Shown: positions 37,718 to 47,797, counted from the first letter of the stretch. The stretch: DNA of 64,000 bases from Winogradskyella psychrotolerans (GCF_018860565.1 NZ_JAHKPS010000022.1:423195-487194), one strand, 5' to 3'. Notes: generated by a model not told the origin, from the letters alone. Numbers and translations: made by a program.

Positions 37718-39031
37718 ATGCAGTTAAAACGATTAATAACAATTGCTGTAATTGCAGTAAGTGTATATGCTTGTAAAGAAGATAACTCAGCAGAAGTAGC
37801 ATACGAAAAAGAATTAGCAGAAATAGTTGAAGAAGAAAAAATTCTAGAGTTTGGTTTTGATATCAATAACTATATTGTAAAACGAGATACCATTCAAAAA
37901 GGAGATAGTTTTGGCGAAATTTTGCAACGAAACAATATAGGATATCCAGATATTTTTCAAATTGCCGAAAAAACAAAAGATACTTTTGATATCAGAAAAC
38001 TTCATCCAGGGAAACCTTATACATTACTATTTTCAAAGGAATCAGAAAAAGATAGCCTGCCAAGTCCAGAAACGTTTATTTATCAAACAGATCAAGTAGA
38101 GTATGTTGTGGTAAATTTAAAAGATTCTATTCACGCTTATACAAGTAAAAAGCCAGTAACGTATATTGAAAAAGTAGCGACTGGTGTTATAGAGAGTAGT
38201 ATTTCTAAAACATTAGAAGATAAAGGGCTGAGTCAGCGATTAGCTTATAAAATGGCTGATGATATATATGCATGGACAATAGACTTTAGAAGACTTCAAA
38301 AAGGAGATCGCTTTAAGGTTATTTATACAGATAAATATATTGATGATAGCATATACGCAGGAGTACATGATGTAAAAGCGGCATATTTTGAACATAATGG
38401 AGATTCTTTGTATGCTTTTCGGTTTCAAACAGATTCTGTAAAAGGGATTGTAGATTACTTCAATGAAGATGCAAAAAACCTAAGACGCGCCTTTTTAAAA
38501 GCTCCTGTTCAATTTAGTAGAATATCATCGCGCTATAATTTAAAACGCCGTATTGCGGTTTATGGTTATAAAGTGCGCCCTCATAAAGGAACCGATTTTG
38601 CAGCACCAATAGGAACACCAATTATGGCAACAGCAAATGGAACAGTTGTAGAGTCTACAAGACGAGGTGGGAATGGTAAATATGTTAAAATAAGACATAA
38701 CGATACCTATTCTACACAATACCTTCACATGAGTAAGCGCTTAGTTCAAAAAGGGGATTTTGTAAAACAAGGAGATATTATTGGTAAGGTTGGAATGACA
38801 GGGAATACAGGTGGCCCCCATGTGTGTTACCGCTTCTGGAAAAATGGACAACAAGTAGATCCTTTTAAACAAAAACTGCCAGAAGCTAAACCAATTTCAG
38901 ACAGTTTAAAAGTTAAATTCTTAGAGCATATTAAGCCTATAAAACAAAGATTAGATAATATCTTTTTCTTAGAAGCAGATCCAATTCAACCAGAAAACAC
39001 AATCACTGAAGATACTAACGTAGAAATATAA
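37718..39031 (+). CDS. M23 family metallopeptidase lipoprotein (LytM-like)
   Basis: 437 residues. Lipoprotein signal ([12 protein letters not shown], Cys19), a LysM/opacity-like N-terminal domain ([23 protein letters not shown]), a middle domain, and a C-terminal LytM/M23 zinc peptidase with ligands in [11 protein letters not shown] (His, Asp) and GPHVCYRFW (final His), plus QYLHMS. The complete set suggests an active D,D-endopeptidase on peptidoglycan cross-links. Located in the periplasm, lipid anchored. Follows the TDO-family gene by 12 nt and precedes pgi by 2 nt. Confidence 0.93.
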   Translation: MQLKRLITIAVIAVSVYACKEDNSAEVAYEKELAEIVEEEKILEFGFDINNYIVKRDTIQKGDSFGEILQRNNIGYPDIFQIAEKTKDTFDIRKLHPGKPYTLLFSKESEKDSLPSPETFIYQTDQVEYVVVNLKDSIHAYTSKKPVTYIEKVATGVIESSISKTLEDKGLSQRLAYKMADDIYAWTIDFRRLQKGDRFKVIYTDKYIDDSIYAGVHDVKAAYFEHNGDSLYAFRFQTDSVKGIVDYFNEDAKNLRRAFLKAPVQFSRISSRYNLKRRIAVYGYKVRPHKGTDFAAPIGTPIMATANGTVVESTRRGGNGKYVKIRHNDTYSTQYLHMSKRLVQKGDFVKQGDIIGKVGMTGNTGGPHVCYRFWKNGQQVDPFKQKLPEAKPISDSLKVKFLEHIKPIKQRLDNIFFLEADPIQPENTITEDTNVEI

Positions 39032-39033
39032 TA

Positions 39034-40689
39034 ATGGCATTAAAAGCAACCAACCCAACCACTACAAAAGCGTGGAAACAACTACAAGCGCATTTTGAAT
39101 CTATTGCGTCTCAGCATTTAAAAGATTTATTTAACTCTGATGCTGAAAGAGCAAATAAACTAACTGTACAATGGGAAGATTTTTATGTTGATTTTTCTAA
39201 AAATAGAATCACTACAGAAACAATTGATTTATTGGTTGCGTTAGCAAACGAGTTGGATTTAAAAGGTGCAATTTCAAAATATTTTGAAGGAGATGTCATC
39301 AATGCTACAGAAGGAAGAGCTGTTTTACATACAGCGTTAAGAGCACCTAAAGATGCAGCGGTTTTTGTAGATGGTGAAAATGTGATTCCTGAAATTTATG
39401 AAGTAAAACAAAAAATAGAAGCGTTTACCAATTCAGTTGTAAGTGGTAAGCACAAGGGCTTTACAGGTAAAACCATTACAGATGTCGTAAATATTGGTAT
39501 TGGAGGCTCTGATCTAGGACCAGCAATGGTTGTAGATTCGCTTCAATATTATAAAAATCATCTAAATACACATTTTGTAAGTAATGTAGATGGAGACCAC
39601 TATCAAGAGGTTATTAAAACTTTAAATCCCGAAACAACATTATTTGTAATAGTTTCAAAAACATTTACCACACAAGAAACCTTATCTAATGCCAATTCAA
39701 TTAGAGCTTGGTTTTTAAAGTCGTTGCCACAAGAAGCAGTGTCTAAACATTTTGTAGCGGTTTCTACAAATATTAAAAGTGTAAAAGCATTTGGAATAGA
39801 CGAAGCTAATATTTTTCCTATGAAAGATTGGGTTGGTGGTCGTTTTTCATTGTGGAGTGCTGTTGGTCTTTCCATAAGTTTAGCTTTAGGCTACAAGCAT
39901 TTTGAAAGCCTTTTAGAGGGAGCACATCAAATGGATGAGCATTTTAAAACGACAGATTTTAACCAAAACATACCTGTTATTTCTGCATTATTAACAGTTT
40001 GGTATAACAATTTTTTTAATGCCGAAAGTGAAGCTATAATTCCATACACACAATACTTAAATCAATTTGCGACGTATCTTCAACAAGGTATTATGGAGAG
40101 CAATGGAAAAAGTGTAGATAGAAATGGGAATAAGGTAAACTACCAAACAGGAACCATAATTTGGGGAGAGCCAGGTACAAATTCACAACATGCGTTTTTT
40201 CAGTTAATACATCAAGGTACAAAGTTAATTCCAACAGATTTTATTGGTTATGTTGAGTCCTTACATGGTAATAAAGATCATCATAATAAATTAATGTCTA
40301 ATTACTTTGCGCAAACCGAAGCCTTAATGAATGGTAAGACTGAAGAGGACGTCTTGTCGGAATTAAAAGGGCAATCATTGTCGCAAGAAGAGATGTCTAA
40401 ATTATTGCCTTTTAAGGTGTTTGAAGGTAATAAGCCAACAACATCATTGTTAATTCAAAAGTTAACACCAAAGAGTTTAGGGAAACTCATAGCTATGTAT
40501 GAGCACAAAATTTTTGTACAAGGTATTGTTTGGAACATTTATAGTTATGATCAATTTGGTGTAGAATTAGGTAAACAACTCGCTAAATCGATTTTAAATG
40601 AGTTGACAGATTCTGATGTTACGGGATCTCATGATGCATCTACGCAAAGTTTGATAGCGTTTTATAAGGAAAATGTTAAATATTGTTAA
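39034..40689 (+). CDS. pgi: Glucose-6-phosphate isomerase
   Basis: 551 residues, standard for the family. Interconverts glucose-6-phosphate and fructose-6-phosphate, the latter being the substrate of GlmS encoded in this window. Conserved regions: [39 protein letters not shown], the catalytic [11 protein letters not shown] region, [18 protein letters not shown] and the C-terminal QLAKSIL...[12 protein letters not shown]. Two nt separate it from the M23 gene, so it is the last gene of that operon. Confidence 0.98.
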   Translation: MALKATNPTTTKAWKQLQAHFESIASQHLKDLFNSDAERANKLTVQWEDFYVDFSKNRITTETIDLLVALANELDLKGAISKYFEGDVINATEGRAVLHTALRAPKDAAVFVDGENVIPEIYEVKQKIEAFTNSVVSGKHKGFTGKTITDVVNIGIGGSDLGPAMVVDSLQYYKNHLNTHFVSNVDGDHYQEVIKTLNPETTLFVIVSKTFTTQETLSNANSIRAWFLKSLPQEAVSKHFVAVSTNIKSVKAFGIDEANIFPMKDWVGGRFSLWSAVGLSISLALGYKHFESLLEGAHQMDEHFKTTDFNQNIPVISALLTVWYNNFFNAESEAIIPYTQYLNQFATYLQQGIMESNGKSVDRNGNKVNYQTGTIIWGEPGTNSQHAFFQLIHQGTKLIPTDFIGYVESLHGNKDHHNKLMSNYFAQTEALMNGKTEEDVLSELKGQSLSQEEMSKLLPFKVFEGNKPTTSLLIQKLTPKSLGKLIAMYEHKIFVQGIVWNIYSYDQFGVELGKQLAKSILNELTDSDVTGSHDASTQSLIAFYKENVKYC

Positions 40690-40799
40690 AAAGTTTTGTA
40701 AAAAATTAATAAAATTCTTTAATATATAAGGATTCTATAATTAACTTCTTGTCGCTTAATTGTTAACATTAAGTTAATCTAACAGCTGTAATAGCTGTG

Positions 40800-40807
40800 T
40801 AATTTTG
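40800..40807 (+). promoter_or_regulatory. Predicted -7 box of the second TonB receptor gene
   Basis: TAATTTTG matches TAnnTTTG, 33 nt before the ATG. Just upstream AGCTGT is repeated (ACAGCTGTaatAGCTGT, 40782-40798), an 8-bp palindrome plus a direct repeat at -10 to -30 that could be an operator. No good -33 TTG. Confidence 0.45.
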
Positions 40808-40840
40808 CGCTGATAAAAAACCAATTAACTTAAATTTTAT

Positions 40841-43441
40841 ATGAAAAAATTTAATCAAATTTTATGTGTTATTGTACTTACTTTGTTTAGTACGATAATG
40901 TATGCTCAAACAACTATCAAAGGAAAAGTAATTGATAGTGAAATGAACTCCCCTTTACCAGGAGCAAATGTATTAATAAAAGGAACTACTACAGGAGTTA
41001 TAACTGATTTTGAAGGAACTTTTTCTATTACTGCAAATGTGCAATCTGGAGAAATTGTAATTTCTTATGTAGGTTATGGTTCAGTTACAATTCCATTTAA
41101 TGGAAGTACTGATGTTGGAGAAATAACGTTATCTCCAGATAACAGTTTAGATGAAGTAGTAATTATTGGAGGTGGAATTATTGACTTAGCAGAAGATAGA
41201 AAAACACCGGTTGCAGTATCAACTATTAAAGCTAGTGAAATACAAGAAAAGGCTGGAAATTGGGATTTACCTGAAATTTTAAAATCTACCCCTTCTGTTC
41301 AAAACGTAAAAGGTGGAGGTTTTGGTGATGGTTCTATGTTTTTACGTGGTTTTGACCAGACAAACACGGCTTTCCTTTTAAACGGGCAGCCAATTAATGG
41401 TATGGAAGATGGTAAGATGTACTGGTCTAATTGGTCTGGTGTTTTGGATATAGCAAATGCTGTACAGGTGCAACGTGGTTTAGGGTCATCTAAATTAGCC
41501 ATTTCTTCAGTAGGTGGTACTGTTAATCTTGTTACAAAAACCATAGATAAAAAACAAGGCGGTTTTTTTCAAACTATGGTTGGCAATGACAATTATGTAA
41601 AGACCACAGGCTATTATTCTACAGGATTAATGGAGAATGGATTGGCGGTTTCTGCAATGCTTGGGCATTGGCAAGGTGATGGCTATATGCAAGGAGCCAA
41701 AGGTCAAGGACAAACATACTTTTTGTCATTTGGATACAAACTCAATGATAATCACTTATTTAACTTTTTGGTTACTGGAGCTCCTCAATGGCATGGTGCT
41801 GCTGGAGGAAATAGATTGAGTGATTACTTAGATAACGGTAGAAGATATAGTGATTGGTGGGGGTATTACAACGGCGAAGAATATGCAGGAGGAAGAAATT
41901 ACTATCATAAACCTGTAATTAACTTAAGTTGGGATTGGGACATCAGTGAAAAATCTACATTGTCAACAGTGGCTTATGCTTCTTTCGGACGAGGAGGGTT
42001 TGCTTACCCGGAAGGGAGCTCTTTCTATTCTTTCAGAACGGGGAATGATAAAATTGATTATGATGCCATTCAAGCAAATAATATAGCTAACCCTGATGCA
42101 GATAACTTTGTGAAATCTTCAATAAACTCTCACAACTGGTTTGGTGTGGTTTCAAATTTTGAGCACCAATTGAACGATAATATGAGTTTTAATGTTGGTT
42201 TTGATGGAAGATTCTATAATGGTATTCATTATAGAACCGCTGCTGAATTATTAGGGGCAACACCAAGTGTGACAAGCAATTATGGAGGAACTTATATTTT
42301 AAGTGAAGCAACTGGCTTTAATCCATGGACAAATCTATTTTCTACGACTGATAGAGACCAAAGATTTGGCTATGACTATGAAGAAAATATAAATTACCTT
42401 GGTGCTTTTGGTCAGTTTGAATATTCAAATGATAATTTGTCTGCTTTTTTCCAAGGGGCAATCTCAAACCAATCGCACTTAAAAACGGATTACTGGAATT
42501 ACTCAGAAGCTGAGGAGGCTGAAGAAATCAATAATCTTGGTTATAATATAAAAGCTGGTGGTGCATATAATATTAACGATGATAACATTGTCTTTGTTAA
42601 TGCTGGTTATTATTCAAGACAACCTTACCATGATGATTTATTTACTAACATTAGATCATCTAATGAATTAAATCCTTATGGTGATGAAAATCAAGAAATT
42701 ACAGGTCTAGAAGCAGGGTATAAGTTTAAAAGTCAGTATTTTTCTGCAAATTTAAACGTATACCACACTATTTGGGATAATAGAATTTTATCTTCTGCAT
42801 CTGATACTGATGATAACGGAGAAGCAGATGTATTCACACAGTCTAGTGGTATAAAACAAGTTCACCAAGGTATTGAACTTGAGGTGTTCTCAAAACCATT
42901 CCATAATTTTAACTTAAATGGTTTTGTTTCTATAGGTAATTGGGAATACGACGGAAACGTTGAAACGCGTTCTTTTGACGAAGATGATATTCTATTAAGC
43001 TCTGGTGATATAGCATATATGGATGGTGTAAAGGTTGGTAATGCAGCACAATTTACAGCAGGTGTTAATGGAGCTTATGCTATAGTAGAGGGGCTGTCTG
43101 TTGATGCGGCTTTTAATTATTATGACAATCTTTATGCTAATGTGGATTTGAGTTCATCAGAATTTGAAACAGATAACAATAGAGGATCTCTTGAATTGCC
43201 AAGTTATGAAACCTTAGACTTGGGGCTTTCATATAAAATGAAGGTTGGAAAGGATAAAGCTAATTCTGTTCAATTTAGATTCAACATGAATAATGTTTTT
43301 GATAAATTATACATAGAACAGTCTGAAACTAATATATATGCTGAAACTGGAGATGAAACATGGGAAGGTATAAGCACAGACAATCAAGTGTATTTAGGTT
43401 TTGGTAGAACTTGGAATGCAAGTATTAGATTTAATTTTTAA
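40841..43441 (+). CDS. TonB-dependent outer membrane receptor with carboxypeptidase-regulatory-like domain
   Basis: 866 residues. Signal peptide 1-22 (STIMYAQ), carboxypeptidase-regulatory-like domain about 24-98 (IKGKVIDSEMNSPLPGANVLIKGTT split between conserved strands), plug about 110-235 (PEILKSTPSVQNVKGGGFGDGSMFLRGFDQTNTAFLLNGQPI in parts; SSKLAISSVGGTVNLVTK), and a barrel ending in the C-terminal Phe (NASIRFNF). Rich in aromatic and Asn residues. Not accompanied by a SusD or lipoprotein partner; flanked by pgi and, convergently, by gldD. Ligand unknown; metal complexes or oligosaccharides are typical for the family. Confidence 0.93.
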   Translation: MKKFNQILCVIVLTLFSTIMYAQTTIKGKVIDSEMNSPLPGANVLIKGTTTGVITDFEGTFSITANVQSGEIVISYVGYGSVTIPFNGSTDVGEITLSPDNSLDEVVIIGGGIIDLAEDRKTPVAVSTIKASEIQEKAGNWDLPEILKSTPSVQNVKGGGFGDGSMFLRGFDQTNTAFLLNGQPINGMEDGKMYWSNWSGVLDIANAVQVQRGLGSSKLAISSVGGTVNLVTKTIDKKQGGFFQTMVGNDNYVKTTGYYSTGLMENGLAVSAMLGHWQGDGYMQGAKGQGQTYFLSFGYKLNDNHLFNFLVTGAPQWHGAAGGNRLSDYLDNGRRYSDWWGYYNGEEYAGGRNYYHKPVINLSWDWDISEKSTLSTVAYASFGRGGFAYPEGSSFYSFRTGNDKIDYDAIQANNIANPDADNFVKSSINSHNWFGVVSNFEHQLNDNMSFNVGFDGRFYNGIHYRTAAELLGATPSVTSNYGGTYILSEATGFNPWTNLFSTTDRDQRFGYDYEENINYLGAFGQFEYSNDNLSAFFQGAISNQSHLKTDYWNYSEAEEAEEINNLGYNIKAGGAYNINDDNIVFVNAGYYSRQPYHDDLFTNIRSSNELNPYGDENQEITGLEAGYKFKSQYFSANLNVYHTIWDNRILSSASDTDDNGEADVFTQSSGIKQVHQGIELEVFSKPFHNFNLNGFVSIGNWEYDGNVETRSFDEDDILLSSGDIAYMDGVKVGNAAQFTAGVNGAYAIVEGLSVDAAFNYYDNLYANVDLSSSEFETDNNRGSLELPSYETLDLGLSYKMKVGKDKANSVQFRFNMNNVFDKLYIEQSETNIYAETGDETWEGISTDNQVYLGFGRTWNASIRFNF

Positions 43442-43463
43442 TAAAAAAATAGAGTCAGTTAAA

Positions 43464-43487
43464 AAAAGCCCGCAATTGCGGGCTTTT
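43464..43487. terminator. Bidirectional intrinsic terminator
   Basis: AAAAGCCCGC-aatt-GCGGGCTTTT is a perfect palindrome with A runs before and T runs after, between the convergent TonB receptor gene (plus) and gldD (minus). Works in both directions. Confidence 0.92.
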
Positions 43488-43504
43488 CTTTTTTGTAGTC
43501 TAAA

Positions 43505-44074
43505 TTATTCCTTCCATTTTACACTTTCCATTATACGCTTTATATCCTTTTTTAAATACTCTGAAGCAGGATAAATAGAATCGTAATTAGGTTTAGCATA
43601 GAAATAAAGCGAACCACTTAAAAAATGATTGGTGCTATCTGTAACATAAAATTGAGATTGTGATGCTGCATCGCCTCCAATTTCATAAAACATTCCATAA
43701 ACCTGCTTTTCAGCATTTACAAATTCACCTTGTGCAATCTCATCTGCTTTCATGGTGTGTTTTTGAGTAAGGTTTTGAGCATCTCGTAACAACTTCTCTA
43801 AGTTTCCATCTTTTACTTCTTTATAGGTGAGATAAATTGTAGCCTTTAAAGAAGGATAATTAACATCAATGCCTTTAATGTCTGCCGTAGATTTTACAAA
43901 CTTTATAGGATCCGAAAGTTCATTTTTTTCAAAAGAAAACGGTAATGGAACTGTAGCTTTTTTATAGACGGCTTTTGGATATTCGAGTCTTAAATAGCCT
44001 TTTGGTTTTGGTAATGGATTATCTCCACAGCTTAACATTAATAAACTTAAAATGGGAAGAACTATGCGTTTCAT
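43505..44074 (-). CDS. gldD: Gliding motility lipoprotein GldD
   Basis: About 189 residues from the ATG at 44074 (MKRIVLPILSLLMLSCGDNP), which places the lipobox Cys16 correctly; an upstream ATG at 44104 would prepend a polar decapeptide before the signal. GldD is a lipoprotein required for gliding motility and type IX secretion in Flavobacterium johnsoniae. Family features: PKPKGYLRLEYPKAVYKK, QVYGMFYEIGGDAASQSQFY, and LSGSLYFYAKPNYDSI. Last gene of the mutY-ssb-gldE-gldD group, the same order as in F. johnsoniae. Confidence 0.95.
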   Translation of the reverse strand: MKRIVLPILSLLMLSCGDNPLPKPKGYLRLEYPKAVYKKATVPLPFSFEKNELSDPIKFVKSTADIKGIDVNYPSLKATIYLTYKEVKDGNLEKLLRDAQNLTQKHTMKADEIAQGEFVNAEKQVYGMFYEIGGDAASQSQFYVTDSTNHFLSGSLYFYAKPNYDSIYPASEYLKKDIKRIMESVKWKE

Positions 44075-44155
44075 GTGTTTGTATTTATTGTTTTTGTAAG
44101 ACACGTATTAATTAGTTATTAATCACCTTATTGGATAATGTGTAATGTGCTCGTT

Positions 44156-45475
44156 TTAAACGTGTGTCCCTAATAACGTAAGTTTTATTTGTTTAATACG
44201 CTTACGTTCTAAAGCTTCTACTGTAAAAACGTAATTTTCAAAATTTATTTTACTTCCTATTCTTGGGAAGCCACCTGAAATTTCTAAAACAAAACCTGCA
44301 AGTGTTTCTGCTTCTCCTTTCCGAGCTTCAAAAAGTTCAATATCATCTTCAATACCAACTATTTTATATACATCTTTAAGAGGAGTCTTACCTTCAAAGC
44401 TATAATTGTTATTGTTTAATTTGGTATAGATTAAATCGTCATCATCATATTCGTCACTAATGTCTCCAACAATTTCTTCAATAATATCTTCAAGAGACAC
44501 CAATCCAGAGGTGCCTCCGTATTCATCAACAACCACAGCAAGATGTACTTTTTTGGTTTGAAATTCTACCATTAAATCATCTAATTTCTTGTTTTCTGGT
44601 ACAAAGAAAGGTTCTCGTAAAATGGTGGTCCAATCAAATGTTTTCTTATTTAAATGTGGTAATAAATCCTTAACGTATAGCACTCCTTTGATCGTATCGA
44701 TGTTTTCTTCATATACCGGAATACGAGAGTAACCATTGTCAATAATTTCTTTTATAATGGTTTCATAGGGCGTGTTTATATTTAGAGCAAACAAATCCAT
44801 TCGAGGTCGCATTACCTGTTTGGTATCTGTGTTTCCAAACGATACAATACCTTGTAATAGTTTTTGTTCTTCCTTTGTGGTGTCTTCGTCGTTGGTCAAT
44901 TCTAGGGCTTGAGACAACTGGTCTACACTAAGATTAGAGCGTTGTTTCCCAAATTTATTCTGAATTTGAATGGTTACAAAGCGCATTGGTAAACTTAAAG
45001 GAGAAAAAACCACATCTAAAAAGCGTAATGGTCTTGCCATAAAAGAAGAAAATTTTACACTATTTCTACTCGCGTAAATTTTAGGAATAATTTCTCCAAA
45101 TAATAATATTAAGAATGTTGCCGAAACAACTTCAACTAAAAACCTAAACAAAGTACTCGTAATACTGCTAAAAAGCGTTTCTCCTATATATGCAAACAAC
45201 AGAACAATAGCAATATTTATAAAATTATTAGCAACTAATATGGTGGCTAATAATTTTTTTGGGCGTTCTAAGAGTGTTGCAATAATTAACATTGCAGGAG
45301 ATTTTTTTTCTATACCTTCATCTATATTAGATTTGGTAAGTGAAAATAAAGCAACTTCAGCTCCAGAAATTAAAGCAGAACACATTAATAAAATAATAAG
45401 AATGATAATACTTGTTATAAACGAGCTACTGATAACTACTAAATGTGAAATTAAAACCGTGGGTTCTGGGTCCAA
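44156..45475 (-). CDS. gldE: Gliding motility-associated protein GldE (CNNM/CorC family)
   Basis: 439 residues. N-terminal DUF21/CNNM membrane domain with about four hydrophobic segments (LIILLMCSALISGAEVALFSL; TILVANNFINIAIVLLFAYIGE; FLILLFGEIIPK), two CBS domains (VMRPRMDLFALN; LREPFFVPENKKLDDLMVEFQTKKVHLAVVVDEYG), GLVSLEDIIEEIVGDISDEYD, and a C-terminal CorC/HlyC transporter-associated domain. Related to divalent-cation efflux proteins; in F. johnsoniae it is genetically linked to GldD function. Lies 81 nt upstream of gldD. Confidence 0.94.
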   Translation of the reverse strand: MDPEPTVLISHLVVISSSFITSIIILIILLMCSALISGAEVALFSLTKSNIDEGIEKKSPAMLIIATLLERPKKLLATILVANNFINIAIVLLFAYIGETLFSSITSTLFRFLVEVVSATFLILLFGEIIPKIYASRNSVKFSSFMARPLRFLDVVFSPLSLPMRFVTIQIQNKFGKQRSNLSVDQLSQALELTNDEDTTKEEQKLLQGIVSFGNTDTKQVMRPRMDLFALNINTPYETIIKEIIDNGYSRIPVYEENIDTIKGVLYVKDLLPHLNKKTFDWTTILREPFFVPENKKLDDLMVEFQTKKVHLAVVVDEYGGTSGLVSLEDIIEEIVGDISDEYDDDDLIYTKLNNNNYSFEGKTPLKDVYKIVGIEDDIELFEARKGEAETLAGFVLEISGGFPRIGSKINFENYVFTVEALERKRIKQIKLTLLGTHV

Positions 45476-45498
45476 GATAAGGTTAGTTTAAAAGTTGG

Positions 45499-45945
45499 TT
45501 AGAATGGTAAATCATCATCTCCCTCTGGTTCTGCATTTGTTGGTGCAGGTTGTTGTGGTTGAGGATTGGTATTTTGCGTGTTAGGTTTATTGGATTGTTG
45601 TTGGTCATTCTTAGGTGTTAAGAATGTAAATTCATCACATTGAATTTCTGTAGAATAACGATCCATACCTTTATCATCTGTCCATTTTCTAGTTTTTATT
45701 CTACCTTCAATATAAACTTTATCACCTTTAGTAAGGTATTTTTCACAAATTTCAGCCGCTTTATTTCTAACCACAATATTGTGCCATTCTGTATTGGTTA
45801 TGCGTTCGTTTGTTTGCTTATTTACGTAAGATTCGCTAGTGGCAATAGGAAAACGACCAACACAATTTTTATCATCAAAATAATGCATTTTTACTTCGTC
45901 ACCTAAGTTTCCGATGAGCATCACTTTATTTAATGTTCCAGCCAT
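45499..45945 (-). CDS. ssb: Single-stranded DNA-binding protein
   Basis: 148 residues. OB-fold at about 1-108 (NKVMLIGNLGDEVKMHYF, TEWHNIVVRNKAAEICEKYLTKGDKVYIEGRIKTRKW), a Gln/Pro/Asn-rich linker, and the acidic tip EGDDDLPF that recruits replication and repair partners. Between mutY and gldE on the minus strand, a frequent flavobacterial arrangement. Confidence 0.97.
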   Translation of the reverse strand: MAGTLNKVMLIGNLGDEVKMHYFDDKNCVGRFPIATSESYVNKQTNERITNTEWHNIVVRNKAAEICEKYLTKGDKVYIEGRIKTRKWTDDKGMDRYSTEIQCDEFTFLTPKNDQQQSNKPNTQNTNPQPQQPAPTNAEPEGDDDLPF

Positions 45946-46025
45946 AATTATTTATTTTTTGTAAAGTTAGTCTTTTTGAAAGTACTCCATTAAAAGTAAT
46001 AAAAAAATGTGATTTCTTTAAGATT

Positions 46026-47066
46026 CTAAAATGTGAACTTATGTAAAAAGTTGCTAATAAGCACTGGAGCAGGGTATTTTGTTAGTGATTCAATAGAAAT
46101 TGCTTCTTTTGGTAAGTGTTCTGTTTCAATAATCCAGAATTTAGTATACAGATGTTGGTGAGATAATTTGTGAACAATATCTGTTTCATTATATAAAGAG
46201 TAATCGAAGGGGGTTGTTTTTAAAAATGTGTTTTCAATATCTAGTAAATCAAATTCATTAATACTTAGACTTTTTTCTGATTCAATTAAAGGAAACTGAT
46301 AGAGGTTTTGCCAAATTCCTTTTTTAGTACGTTTTTCAAAAAGAACCTTTTTATTAGGGTCTATACAGACTAAAAAGTTGAAATATTTAGTGGTAACTTT
46401 AGTTTTTTTCAATTTTACAGGAAGCGTATCGACTAGTTTTTTCTGAAGTGCTACACAACCCGATGCAAGTGGGCACGTTGTACAATCGGGATTTTTAGGT
46501 TTGCATTGCAGCGCACCAAACTCCATGATAGCTTGGTTGTATGTAGCAGGTTGATCTTTGCTTATTAGAGAAGCTGCTAAAGACTTAAATTCTTTAATAC
46601 CTAAAGTTGAATTTATAGCAGTATCAATTCCAAAATAGCGAGAGAGTACACGATATACATTACCATCTACTACAGCAGCAACTTCACCAAATGCAATAGA
46701 TGCAATAGCACTTGCTGTATAATCTCCAACCCCTTTTAACTTAAGTAAATCTTTATAAGTGTTTGGAAATTGACCCTCTAATTCAGTAACAATATATTTT
46801 GCTGCTGTATGAAGATTTCTAGCTCTAGAATAATACCCTAATCCTTGCCATAATTTTAAAACGGATGTTTCAGAAGCTTCAGCAAGGTCAAAAATTGTAG
46901 GATATTTGGTAACAAATGCGTCATAATAAGGTAATCCTTGCTTAACTTGTGTTTGTTGTAAAATTATTTCTGATAGCCAAATGTAATACGGATTACTAGT
47001 TTTTCGCCAAGGTAATTCTCTTTTTTTGACTGAGTACCAGTTAATTAGTTTGAGGTTGAAATCCAT
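46026..47066 (-). CDS. mutY: A/G-specific adenine glycosylase
   Basis: 346 residues. Removes adenine mispaired with 8-oxoguanine. Catalytic domain: ELPWRKTSNPYYIWLSEIILQQTQV (catalytic Glu in SEIILQQTQV), helix-hairpin-helix LLKLKGVGDYTASAIASIAF, and the catalytic Asp in VVDGNVYRVLSR; the [4Fe-4S] cluster motif C-x6-C-x2-C-x5-C is complete (CKPKNPDCTTCPLASGC). The C-terminal NUDIX-like domain that senses oxoG is present (KKVLFEKRTKKGIWQNLYQFPL). Divergent from the HU gene. Confidence 0.97.
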   Translation of the reverse strand: MDFNLKLINWYSVKKRELPWRKTSNPYYIWLSEIILQQTQVKQGLPYYDAFVTKYPTIFDLAEASETSVLKLWQGLGYYSRARNLHTAAKYIVTELEGQFPNTYKDLLKLKGVGDYTASAIASIAFGEVAAVVDGNVYRVLSRYFGIDTAINSTLGIKEFKSLAASLISKDQPATYNQAIMEFGALQCKPKNPDCTTCPLASGCVALQKKLVDTLPVKLKKTKVTTKYFNFLVCIDPNKKVLFEKRTKKGIWQNLYQFPLIESEKSLSINEFDLLDIENTFLKTTPFDYSLYNETDIVHKLSHQHLYTKFWIIETEHLPKEAISIESLTKYPAPVLISNFLHKFTF

Positions 47067-47086
47067 TTAGTGTTTTTAATGAAAAA

Positions 47087-47094
47087 CAAAATTA
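47087..47094 (-). promoter_or_regulatory. Predicted -7 box of mutY
   Basis: CAAAATTA on the plus strand is TAATTTTG on the minus strand, 20 nt before the mutY ATG. No clear -33 TTG. Confidence 0.4.
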
Positions 47095-47127
47095 AATGTT
47101 TATTGTGTTAAATTTTAATTAATTACG

Positions 47128-47160
47128 TTTGAACTATTGAAATTAAATTACCTATATTTG
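47128..47160 (+). promoter_or_regulatory. Predicted promoter of the HU gene
   Basis: TTTG at 47128-47131 and TATATTTG at 47153-47160 with a 21-nt spacer, an exact match to the Bacteroidetes -33/-7 elements. Leader of about 36-40 nt to the ATG at 47201. Confidence 0.78.
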
Positions 47161-47200
47161 CAATCCCTTAGAATTTAAAGTAACCCTAAAACTAATAACA

Positions 47201-47491
47201 ATGACAAAAGCCGATTTGGTAGCAAAAATATCTGACAAGTTAGGTATTGAAAAAGGTGACGTACAAGCAACTGTTGAAACCTTTATGGAAGAAGTAAAAA
47301 CATCTTTAGAAAGCGGAGATAACGTATACTTAAGAGGTTTCGGAAGTTTCATTATTAAAACAAGAGCTGAAAAAACAGGTCGTAATATTTCAAAGAATAC
47401 TACAATAAAAATTCCTGCTCATAACATTCCTGCATTTAAGCCAGCTAAAGTATTTTTAGAAGGTGTTAAATCTAATGTTGAGGTTAACTAA
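47201..47491 (+). CDS. HU-family DNA-binding protein
   Basis: 96 residues. Small basic nucleoid protein that bends DNA. MTKADLVAKISDKLGIEKGDVQATVETFMEEVK is the dimerisation helical part and LRGFGSFIIKTRAEKTGRNISKNTTIKIPAHNIPAFKPA contains the GFGSF turn and the Pro-bearing DNA-binding arm. Has a strong promoter; transcription probably continues through the 29-codon basic ORF to the terminator at 47631. Could be the HU or the IHF-like subtype; not resolved. Confidence 0.95.
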   Translation: MTKADLVAKISDKLGIEKGDVQATVETFMEEVKTSLESGDNVYLRGFGSFIIKTRAEKTGRNISKNTTIKIPAHNIPAFKPAKVFLEGVKSNVEVN

Positions 47492-47534
47492 GAAAGCATT
47501 TAAACAAAATATTAATTAAAAAGAATTATTTATT

Positions 47535-47624
47535 ATGCCAAGTGGTAAAAAAAGAAAAAGACACAAGGTAGCGACGCACAAGCGTAAAAAACGTAGACGC
47601 GCTAATCGTCATAAAAAGAAATAA
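47535..47624 (+). CDS. Tiny Lys/Arg/His-rich protein (29 residues)
   Basis: ATG at 47535 to TAA at 47622-47624. The product begins MPSGKKRKRHKVATHKRKKR and ends with RANRHKKK; about two thirds of residues are Lys, Arg or His. It lies 43 nt after HU and 6 nt before a strong terminator, so it is at the 3' end of the HU transcript. The composition is that of very short ribosomal or rRNA-binding proteins (like Thx), and I recall near-identical short ORFs next to RNase G genes in other flavobacteria. Specific function is not known to me; a ribosome-associated role is inference. Confidence 0.72.
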   Translation: MPSGKKRKRHKVATHKRKKRRRANRHKKK

Positions 47625-47630
47625 ATTGTT

Positions 47631-47656
47631 AAAAGTAGTTTTATAACTACTTTTTT
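47631..47656 (+). terminator. Intrinsic terminator after the HU / tiny basic protein genes
   Basis: AAAAGTAGTT (47631-47640), loop TTAT, AACTACTTTT (47645-47654) then further T. Perfect 10-bp stem directly after the 29-codon ORF. Confidence 0.88.
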
Positions 47657-47797
47657 CAGTTTTAAAGAAACGTTCTTTGATATAGAATCTGGTGTATTTA
47701 ATAGAGTATGCCATGGTTTGTTGGATATTATATCCTGTGTCAAATAATTTAGTAAACTCCATCTAACTCAATGAAGAGCTAGATATAAATTAACATT

